NCBI RefSeq assembly: GCF_000313135.1
Contig: NW_004457608.1
Location: forward strand, 8,300 to 30,917
DNA from: Acanthamoeba castellanii str. Neff
Lineage: Eukaryota > Discosea > Longamoebia > Acanthamoebidae
Length of the DNA stretch: 22,618 nt
Reading direction: 5' to 3'
The notes beneath the pieces are model-generated. The model ran no database searches, was not told the origin of the DNA, and worked only from the letters and a program-made list of their open reading frames with translations. Positions 8,263 to 17,316 of the stretch are shown in pieces; position 1 is the stretch's first letter, and every line of letters begins with the position of its first letter. A program made the position numbers and the translations under genes.

Positions 8263-10067
8263 TCAGGGGATGGAAGAGGTGGTCGGGGGCGGTGGCGAGG
8301 AGGAGGCGGCAGGGGTGGGCGGGAGGCGGGCGATGGCGGAGAAGAGGGCGTTGAGCGGTCGGTCGGCCAGGAGCAGCTCGAACACGGCCTCCACCACCCC
8401 CGGCACCGCGGCGCCGCCGCCGACCACCACCTCCACCTCGCCGGCCAGCCCGCCCAGCAGCCGCTCCTTGTCCACCCGATGCTGCGGCGACAGCACTACC
8501 GTCCCGCCCTGATGACACGACACACGACCAACGACACACGACACACACATGAGGTCAGCGTGACGTCAGCAAAGGGGCGGGGGCGGGGGCGAACCCGGCA
8601 AGCAGCGAGAAGGGAGGCGGATTCGGTGTGGGGCGCCACGGTGCAGTTGAGGACGACATCGGCGCCCCGGCCCCCCGTGTGCGCCCGCACAAACGCCACC
8701 AGCTCGGCCCACTCTTTCGCGTCCCTGTGCGTGTCGTGTCGTGTCGTGTCTTGGTGAGCAACACGACACGCACGACACACGACACGCACGACACGCGACG
8801 CGTACATTTGCTTGAGGGTGTCGGCGTTGGCGACGAGGGTGCGGGCGAGGTTGACGCGCTCGAGCGACACGTCGACGGCGATCACGCGCGCCTTGGGCGC
8901 CACCCTCCGCACAAAGGCCAGCGTCATCAGCCCCACCCGCAGCCGATCACCACCACGCTGCTCGTGACGCCATCGCCGCCGGCAAGAAGGAGGCGCTCGA
9001 CCTGGTGAAGGGAGGCGGAGAGGTCGAGGGCGAGGAGGGCGAGCTCGGGGGCGAGGAGGGGCGGGACGACGACGAGCGGTACGGAGGGAGGGACGACGGC
9101 GGTGCCGGCGGCGGGCAGGAGCTGCTCGCCGACCACGGCGCCAGGCGGGGAGGAGAGGGCGAGCGGCACCCCGCGCAGCGAGCCGCAGGCCACCACTCGC
9201 GCGCCGGCCTGTGATGCGTCACCGGACACACGTCAGACAAAACGACACGCACGGCACACGACACGCACGGCACAAGACACGCACCTGGGCGAGGTTGTGG
9301 GATTGGGCGGAGGCGCCGAGGTGGAGAACGGAGCCGAGGAGGAGGGCCGACGAGTCGGTCGGGCGGTGGAGGAACCGGCCCTGCTCCTCGACGGCCCGCG
9401 TGACGACAGCCCCCAGGTCGTCGTTGTTGCCTTCTCCTTCTCGGCTGCTGCTGCTGCGTACGTGGGCGGCCGCCCGCCGGTCCACCCAAAGGGCCTCCAC
9501 CTGCACCACCACCTCCCACTCGTCCTTCACCTCCGCCCTGTGTCCGACACACAACCACCGGTCAGGATCTACGCGGGAGGGGGCGGGAGGGGGCGGATGG
9601 GGGCGGATGGGAGCGGATGGGTGCGGATGGGTGCGGATGGGGGCGGATGGGGGCGGATGGGGGCGGATGGGGGCGTACGAGTTGTCGAGCCTGGTGGCGG
9701 TGGCCGGCAGAGCGCCCGGTGGACCCTCGAGGACGCGCGCAAGGCCGAACTCGGACACGAGCGGGATCACCAGCACGGGGGCCGGCGGTCGCAGCCCCGC
9801 ACCGGCGGCCACCGCCGCCGCGCGTGTTCCCCGCGTCGCAGCCGGCGACGGCACACGCGCCGTCGGCTTGGCCGCCTCCTCCACCGCCGGCGCCGGCAAC
9901 GACGACGCCGTGCGCGCCACGACCGATCCACTGCTGCTGGTGGAGACAGCAGCAGCGGCGGTGCCGCCGGTGCTGGTGGTACGGCTGCTGCTGCTACTGC
10001 TGGTGCTGCTCGACGCGCTCTCCCCGCCCTTGCTCTGCGCGGCCTCGACCACCACATGACGCGACAC
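8263..10067 (-). CDS. Medium-chain dehydrogenase resembling L-erythro-3,5-diaminohexanoate dehydrogenase; frameshift, start unresolved
   Basis: Segments: about 10067-9679, 9537-9285, 9208-8806, 8724-8595, 8508-8263. GT-AG introns are 141, 76, 81 and 86 nt. From the FGLARVLEG region on, order and spacing follow bacterial 3,5-diaminohexanoate dehydrogenases (lysine fermentation): ARVLEG...ALPATATRLDN, LLGSVLHLG, ELALLALDLSAS, a Rossmann motif VVVIGCG, ADVVLNCTVAPHTESASLLA, and a GGTVVLS C-terminal part. That family oxidises a 3-amino group with NAD(P). Here the match is divergent, so the substrate is uncertain. Near 8936-8939 one G is missing: inserting one restores GCGVGLMT and the phase. The only nearby ATG (10057) is out of frame with the Ser/Ala-rich N-terminal region, so the true first exon is unknown. 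Ends 63 nt downstream of the ROCO stop codon. Confidence 0.55.
9591..9675. repeat. 10-bp minisatellite in dehydrogenase intron 1
   Basis: About eight copies of a decamer GGGCGGATGG with variants at one position, lying wholly inside the 141-nt intron 9538-9678. Confidence 0.85.
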
Positions 10068-10129
10068 GTAGTACTCTACACGTGTGCGTGTGTCGTGCGT
10101 GTGTCGCGCGTGTGCGTGCGCGTGCGGTG
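10068..10129. other. Short spacer rich in GTGTCGT repeats
   Basis: This 62-bp gap between the dehydrogenase and the ROCO stop codon is made of GTGTGTCG-type simple repeats like the introns on both sides. It could be an intergenic spacer, or part of an undetected first intron of the dehydrogenase gene. Confidence 0.4.
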
Positions 10130-10614
10130 TTAGGTCGTGTGCGGGAGGCGGGGGAGGGAGGTGGTGCGCGTGCGTTCAAAGTCGAGGGGCTCAAAGTGCG
10201 TGGCGAGGGCGTCGAGGGAGAGCGTGAGCGCGAGGCCACCGTGGAGCAGCGGCACCGGCGACGTCGTCGGGCTGTAGGGCGGCGCCACATCCGGCACAAA
10301 CACCACCTCGCCCCTCATCACCTTTGCCATCGCCGCCGCCGTCGTCGTAATCGTCGATGACGACGAGGCCGCCGCGAGCGCGAACGGCGTCGCGTCGCTG
10401 CTGGTGCCGGAGGGGGCGGAGGCGAGGGAGGAGGCGGGGCTGCCGCCGAGCGGGGGCGCGTAGGGGCACTCGCTCACGGCCCGGTAGGCCACCGGCACCA
10501 GGAAAGCGCTGGCGCCGGCGGCGCTCTCGGTCGTCGTCGTTGTCGTCGTCTCGCCGAGCCGCTCGAGCACCTGGCCGAACGACGGCCGCACCCTCGGGTC
10601 GTCATGCCAGCATT

Positions 10615-10685
<71 letters not shown>

Positions 10686-13600
10686 GTGTGTGGTGTGTGG
10701 TGTGTGTCGTTGATCGTGTCGCACACGCGTCAGAGTGTGTTGTTGGTCGTGTCGTGTTGTTGGTCGTGTGTGCCTTGGTGAGTGCGGCCCAGGCCGGCGG
10801 GCAGTCGGCGGGCAGGTCGGGCCGCAGGCCGGCCACCACGTCGAGTTCGATCTGGAAGCGCGTCTTTCGGCCGAAGGGAAACGCGCGCGCGTAGAGCTCG
10901 AATAAAATAATGCCGAACGAATAGACGTCGGCCTTTTCGGTGTACTCCTCGTTGCGCATGACCTCGGGCGCGAGCCAGATCGGGTTGTCGACCATGCGGC
11001 CGCCGATGGTGGGCGCCAGCGACCGCGACGTGCCAAAGTCGGCCACCTTGGCCACCAGCCGGTCGTTGCGCCGCCCGAGCTAAATAAATGAATAAATAGT
11101 TAATAAACGTAAATAATAATGAATAAAATTTGACGTAGTGAAGGGAAAAGGGAAAAGGAAGAAGGGAAAACGTACGAGAATATTGGGCGATTTAAGGTCG
11201 CGGTGGATCTTGGGCGGCGTCTGGGTGTGGAGGAAGTGCATGCCGCGGGCCACGTCGCGGGCCACGGCCACCACCTGGCGCCACTCGATGACGTTGCGGT
11301 GGTCCTCCAGGTACCCGTGCAGGTTGCCCAGCTCCATGTACTCCGTGATCACGCACGGCGGGTTCAGGCACACGCCCCGCAGCGACACGATGTTCTCGTG
11401 CTCCTCCCCACTTTGGCCGAACGCCAAGTCAGAAGAAAAGCAAAAGAAAAGAAAAGAAAAGCGAGACTGGTTACCTCATGAACTTGACCTCGGTGCGGAA
11501 CTCCTTGAAGCCCTTGGCGTTCTTGAGCTTCTTGACGGCCACGGTCTCGTCGCCCAGGGTGCCGCGGAAGACGTCGGCGTAGGCCCCCTCGCCCAGCAGG
11601 TCGGCCAGCCGCAGGTCGGCGTAGGCCACCCGCGCGCAGCCGGCTGACGTCATCGCAATGTCGGGTGCCACGTCACGCAGTGCCACCATTGACCCGGGTC
11701 CGGCCGCAGCCCGCGGGCAGGCCAGGCCCGCCACATCGTTGGCCGACGCCGCTTCGAGCGCCTCGACCGCGAAAAAGTGGTGCGGCTGCGCCACGCGCTC
11801 TCGCCAGCAGTGCGGGCACGGCGCGGCCACGTCGGTGAAGGTCACCCCGAACCACTCGCGCAGCGTGTCGACCTCCTCCTCGAGCACCGACATGAGCTCG
11901 GCCGCCTCGGCCTCGTCGTCGCCCCGCACCAGCGCCGTGAGGTGGCCCTCGCTGTGGTCAACCCGCACCAGCGCGTGCGCGGCCCCGGCCCCGGCCCCGG
12001 CCTCGACCACGACCGCGTAGCGCCAGTGCACCCGCGACTCCATGAAGTGGAGCAGCCGCACGATGAGCTGCGGGAAGAAGGGCAGCGGCAGAAAGTCGAA
12101 GCGCCACCGCCGCCCGATCTGACGCACCACCCCCGCCTCGCACCCCGCGGGCCAGTGCTTGTCCGTCCCTGTTTATTTATTTTATTTACACATATTAAAA
12201 ATAAATTTAATATATTACATAAATATATTACATATCCACATAAATATTTATAAAGAAATTTATAAAGAAAACAATAAAATGAGAGAGAGAGTGGTACCGG
12301 GGGGCGGGTCGGTGGGGAGGAGGCACGGGACGAGCGACTCGTCCTCGAGGGTGAACTCGGGCGGCTCGCGGGTCTCGCGGATGTGGGTCTGCTGGAAGTA
12401 GCCGACGTGGCCGTTGTGGAGGCCCTTCCACCACTTGCCCACCTTGGCCTTCTCCAACAGGAGGATCTTGTCGCCGGCCCGGAACGAGAGCTGGTTGGGC
12501 GTCGGCCCGACCGTGTCCTGCACCGCGCGCAGCACGGCGCGCTTGCGGCGCAGGCGGAACGTGATCTGGAACTTCTCGAGCAGGAGGAGGAGCGTGTCGT
12601 GCAGGTGGGTCGGGTAGAGGTCGCCCTTCCAGATGTGCGACGTGAGGAACTTGTGCGGCAGGACGCCCCGATCGAGCGACGTCTTGGACGACACCACCGT
12701 TGCCATCACCTGCGTCAACCTATCATGCGTGTGTCGTGTGTGTCGTGTGTGTCGTGTGTGTCGTGTGTCGTGTGTGTCGTGTGTGTCGTGTGTGCCGTGT
12801 GTGCCGTGTGTGCCGTGTGTGCCGTGTGTGCCGTGTGAGGAGGGGACAGGCAACGCGCGAGGGGACGCGAGGGGGCGGACGCAAGGGGGCGGACCAGTGT
12901 GGGTCGAGGATGGTGATGTCGGAGAGGCCGGGCTTGCGAAAGTAGACGAGCGAGCCGAGCTCGTGGAGGAACTCGGTGGCGCGGAGGAGGGCCTCGTCGT
13001 CGTCGATGCGCAGCGCGTTGAGGGCCATCGCGCGGTACTCGCCGTAGGGCAGCGTCGGCGGCCGCTTCGCCGCCTGGGGTTTGAATGTAAGGAATGTCAA
13101 GAAAGGAACGCACCTCACACGCGCGAGGGTTTGTGGGGTGGCGGCGGCGAAGGGGGAGGGGGTGGAGGGGAGCGTACGAGGAGCTCCTGCCGCTTGCGCT
13201 GGACGAGTCCCTCGAGTTCGAGGTAGGCGCGCGGGATCTGTTCGCCCATGGTGCGCTGCTTGAGCGACAGCTCGATCAACGTCGTCCTCAGTTCCCTGCA
13301 CGACACGACACGACACGACCAACGACACGACACGACACGACCAACGACACGACACGTGTGGTTGAAAGTCAGCCCCCCCCCCGATCACAAGCATCTGCGC
13401 GCGTGCGGGTCGCGTTGCGTGCGCGGCAGTGCGTGTGTCGTGTCGTGTTTGCGTACTTGAGCCCCTTGCCGGTGTGCGAGCTCACGGCCAGGTAGTGCTT
13501 GACGCCAAAGTGGGCGAACTGCTGCTGCATCTTGGCAAAGACCTCGGCGATCTCGCTGGGCTGGACCAGGTCCGCCCGCGTGCCCACCACCACCACCGGC

Positions 13601-14511
13601 GCCCCGCGCGCCTTTGCCGTCACGCTCTGCAACCAATACGACACCCGGTGGTAGTCCCCTGCACCACCACATTCCCATCGGTTGCATAAATTTAGTTATC
13701 TCCATCTAAGTCATTTAGTTACACATCATTTAGAGAAATATAGAAATATGTGTATATATATATACATATATATATACATATTGCATGGTAAAAACAGAAT
13801 TTAGTTCGTTGCATAGTAACCCGGGCGGCGGTAGAGTACCTTTGAGGATGTCGTCGTCCATGAGGTTGAAGGCCACCAGGTACATGCTGCGCCGCGAGAG
13901 GTAGAACTGGTGGGTGCTGTAGTAGACCTCCTGGCCCGCAAAGTCCCACACCGAGAAGCTGATGGGTTTGTTGGACCAGTTGTCCCGCATGTACTTCTCG
14001 CCCAGCTCCGGCTCCACGTCGGAGAAGGGGATCTCCCAGCTGTTGATGTCAATCCCGTCCGTCGACAGCGGGGCGCGCTCCATCTTCTTGTTGTTCAGCA
14101 AAAAGTACGACAACTGCACCGCACACACGCACACGCACACGCACACACGGTCAGCACACGACACACGACGCGTACCACGACACACGACACACGCAAGGAG
14201 GAGGGGAACGCACGGAAGTCTTGCCGGCGGCCTCCTTGCCGACGAACATGATCTTCATGCGGTAGCAGCGCTCGGCGCCCTTGTGGAGGTCGCGCAGGTA
14301 GGCCAGGATGCCGCGCGTGCCGTTGGCCTGGGCCTCGGGCGGCAGGAACTGGTCGAGCAGGTTGCCCCGCAGCTTGAGCTCCTCGAGGTGCGTCATCGCC
14401 CCCATCTCGCCCGGCAGCGCCGACAGCTGATTGTTCTCCACGTCCAGCTTCTTCAGCGACGACATTCTGAACACACACACCACACACACACACGACACAC
14501 ACACACACACA

Positions 14512-14542
<31 letters not shown>

Positions 14543-16641
14543 CCACAGTGACACACGCACGCACGACACGCATGGCGTTAGATGGGTAGGAGGGGGACGA
14601 CGGGGTGATTGGGGGGGACACACCGAGGGAGCGCGTCGGGGAGGAAGGTGAGTGCGTTGTTGCGGAGTTCGAGGGTCTGCAGCTTGGTGAGCTCGAGCAG
14701 CGCCAGCGGGAAGAAGAACAGCTTGTTGTCGCTCAGCACCTGACACCCGCAAACACGACACACGCCAACGACATACGACATACGACAAAAAAAAATCGTC
14801 AGGACACGACAATACGTGTGTCGTGTCGTGTGTGTCGTGTGGGGGGAGGGGGGAGCGTACGAGCTTGCGTATATCGCGCATGTCCTTGCCGAAGCTCTTA
14901 GGGATGTGGGTACTGTCCCAGCCCTTCTTCTTGAAGGACAGCTCGCCGCCGCCGCCCCGGTTCTCCTCCGCCGCCATCGCCGCCGCCACCTCCGTGCGCA
15001 CCTTCTCCAGCATCCGCTCGCGCTTGGTCAGCTCCTTCTGGTGCCGCGTCGTGGGAAAGACCACCGCGCGGACCACCTCCTCGAACAGCGCCTGCGCGCT
15101 GGCGCCGACCGCCTCGGTCGGCTGCTGCTGTTGGAATTCGAGGTATTTGATGGCTTTGGCGCGCTTGGCGAGCTCGGTGGCCTGGGCGGCCGTCACGGGC
15201 GCGATGCCGCGGGTCTTGAGCTGCCTGAGCGTGGCCGGGTCGTTGCGCTGGTGCGCGTTGAGCCCCACCAGCACGAACGACGTGCCCGGGCAGTGGTAGT
15301 ACGCCTCCGATACCCACTACGCGTGTGTCAGCACAAATTGTGTGTGTGTCGTGTGTGTGTGTCGTGTGTGTGCGGTGTGTGTGTGTGTGTGTGTGTGTCG
15401 GACCTTTTTGAGTGCGTTGGCGTAGGAGTCGGGGTCGATGACGGAGAAGAAGACGAGGAAGAGGGTGGTAAGCGGCATCAGCGCGGCGCGGGCCGCGTCG
15501 CCCGCTGGCGCATCGATCAGCTCCACCGCCACCGCGCGCCCGTCGAGCACCACCTCGCCCTCCACCTGCAGCCCGCCGCCACCTTCGCCGTCGCTAGGCG
15601 CCGGCGCCGTCTGTCGCAGCTTCGCATTGGTCGCCGTACGCGCGAAGGCCGCCAGCACCTGCGTCTTATTTGTCGATGCGTCGCCCAACAGGACCAGCTT
15701 CACTTTGTTTACCGAACCGCGAGCGCCGCTGCCGCCGGCGCCCGCAGCGCCGACATCGTCGCGCAGGCCGCGTGCAGTGACGGGCGGGACCGGGACGTAG
15801 GCGTCGAGGAGCTGCGCGGCGTCGGCCTGGCCTGACAGCTGGGCCAGCTCGCGCGGGGTGAGGCCCGACTCGGCCCCGCGCACGGTGCGGTCGGCGCCAT
15901 AGTCGAGCAGTAGGGCTATGACCCGCGTGTGCCCGCGCCGCGCCGCATGGTGCAGCGGCGTCTCGCCATTCCTGCGTGTGTCATCGTGTGTGTCATGAGC
16001 GCGTGTCGTGTCGTGTGTGTCGTGTGTGTCGTGTACCGGTCGGTCGCGTCCGGCGCAGAGCCGAGCGAGAGCAGCGCCTCGACCGACGGGACCACGCCCG
16101 TGTAGGCCGCCACGTGCAGCGGCACCTCGCCGTTCGTGTTCTGCGCGTTCTGGTCGGCCCCGCACTCCAGCAGCCCCCGCAGCACCCGCAGCGCTAGCCC
16201 CGCGTCACCGCCGCCGCCGCCGCCACCACCACCACCCATCGTCGCCGCAGCCGCCGTGGCCGCTGCTGTGGCCGCCGCCGTCGTCGTCGTAGGATGGGTG
16301 TAGTCGTGGCGCACAAAGTAGTGGAGGGCGGTGGCGTTGTCGTTGGAGCGCACGGCGGCGTCGGCGCCGCGGTGGAGGAGGAGGTCGGCCACCCGGGCGC
16401 GGCCCCACTTGCAGGCGCAGAAGAGCGGGGTCCAGCCGGCCTGGTCGCGGGCGTTGACCCGCGCGCCGTACTTGTCGGCCAGGAGCTGGACCAGCTCGGC
16501 GTGGCCCTCCTCGGCGGCGATGTGGAGCGGCGTCTGGCCGTAGGCGTCCTCGAGGTTGACGCAGTTCTTGCGGCCGTCCTTCTTGACCAGCTTCTTGACC
16601 AGCTCGCGGTCCCCCAGCCGCGCCGCCTCGTGCAGACTCAT
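10130..16641 (-). CDS. ROCO-family kinase: ankyrin, Rho-like, LRR, Roc-COR(SH3), TKL kinase, about 1637 aa
   Basis: Fourteen exons: 16641-16037, 15971-15404, 15316-14861, 14739-14624, 14466-14214, 14113-13840, 13658-13457, 13295-13178, 13073-12895, 12719-12298, 12168-11475, 11410-11176, 11079-10774, 10615-10130. All junctions keep phase. Ankyrin repeats occupy 1-262, interrupted by a Thr/Ala/poly-Gly insert. Residues 290-480 are a Rho/Rac-like GTPase domain with a broken P-loop (GDASTNKT, 298-305). LRRs span 544-625. Roc has GKEAAGKTS (658-666), WDFAGQE (722-728) and TRAD (784-787). COR follows, with an SH3-like segment near 986-1041 and a CPHC motif at 1182. The kinase has GEGAYADV (1257), VAVKK Lys1277, HRDLKSPN (Asp1367), DFG (1388) and APE; the HRDLKSPN signature fits Ser/Thr TKL kinases. 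Roc and kinase look active. Likely a GTP-regulated signalling kinase; pathway unknown. No signal peptide or membrane segment. Confidence 0.85.
10617..10678. repeat. TG/CA dinucleotide microsatellite
   Basis: About 31 uninterrupted TG units, immediately beside the acceptor of the last ROCO intron (10616-10773), forming an AC-rich tract on the sense strand. Confidence 0.95.
12729..12836. repeat. GTGTGTCG/GTGTGCCG minisatellite in ROCO intron
   Basis: Tandem 8-bp and 5-bp units of the form TGTGTCG then TGTGCCG. The array lies inside the 175-nt intron 12720-12894 next to its acceptor. Confidence 0.9.
13752..13781. repeat. TA-rich simple repeat in ROCO intron
   Basis: Alternating TATATA/CATA tract within the AT-rich 181-nt intron 13659-13839. 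Confidence 0.85.
14471..14545. repeat. CA-rich microsatellite in ROCO intron
   Basis: Imperfect CA repeats with CACGACA interruptions within the 157-nt intron 14467-14623. Confidence 0.9.
15341..15398. repeat. GT/GTGTCGT simple repeat in ROCO intron
   Basis: GT-rich tract with GTCGTGT and GCGGTGT interruptions within the 87-nt intron 15317-15403. Confidence 0.9.
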
Positions 16642-17316
16642 CTTTTTCTCTCAGTTCCTTCTTTCGTCCTCTACTGGAGATGATGATGATGTAGACGATG
16701 TGTTATTTCCTTCTTCCCCTTCTACCCCCTCGAGATGAAGCAGTTGATGGATGGAACACGATTTGTTGTTGTTGTTGACGATTCCACGGCCGTCCGTGAA
16801 AAGAAGTAGCCCAGATGAATGATGATTCGTCCTTGGATCTTCTTCTTTTCTCCCCTTCAAGCAGCAACAACACTCGATCGATCGCGATCGATTGTCTGAG
16901 AGAGTCGAGAGATGATTAATGCTAGATCCCCCAAACTCTCGAGAACGAATCGTCTGGGGGCGTTCGCAGTAGTGTTGGGGTTGTCGTTCGAACCGTTCTC
17001 GCCACGAGTGAGAAAGGCAAACCTAGAAAAGCGAAAGAAATGATATTTGGCCCAAAAAGTCCATTATTGGTTCTCTTTTTTCATTTTGCTCAAATTGCAC
17101 TCAAATCGGGAAAATTAAATAATTTTAAAAACTGTTTCTAATATTTCGAATATTTTTGGAATATGAGGTGTCGACGACAAATAGAACGGTCGTGAGCTTT
17201 TTCGATGGCGGAAGTGGCTGTCTGTTGGGTGCGACTTCCTTCGCCTTTCCAGCAGCCGTCTCCGCCAACAGCAAAGGATCGTTGTTCGAGAAAGAAACAA
17301 CACAGAGAGGAGCGAG
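16642..17316. promoter_or_regulatory. Divergent interval between ROCO kinase and V-ATPase B genes
   Basis: 675 bp without a convincing gene, holding the promoters of both flanking genes. It contains a perfect 16-bp palindrome at 16877-16892 and AT-rich DNA at 17060-17165. No clear TATA box was identified. Confidence 0.5.
16877..16892. promoter_or_regulatory. 16-bp perfect palindrome ATCGATCGCGATCGAT
   Basis: The sequence equals its own reverse complement. It lies about 235 bp upstream of the ROCO ATG and 425 bp upstream of the V-ATPase ATG. It could bind a dimeric regulator, but no factor is known from the sequence. Confidence 0.35.

Noticed and set aside
8161..10360. Several plus-strand Arg/Gly/Ala-rich frames opposite the dehydrogenase and ROCO 3' end
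   Set aside because: Low-complexity products of GC-rich antisense DNA with no domain; the minus strand has the conserved coding signal.
10474..11055. Continuous frame through the last kinase intron coding a poly Thr-His tract
   Set aside because: The tract is a translated CA microsatellite, and reading through it loses the conserved ECWHDDPRVRPSF kinase segment, which lies in a different phase.
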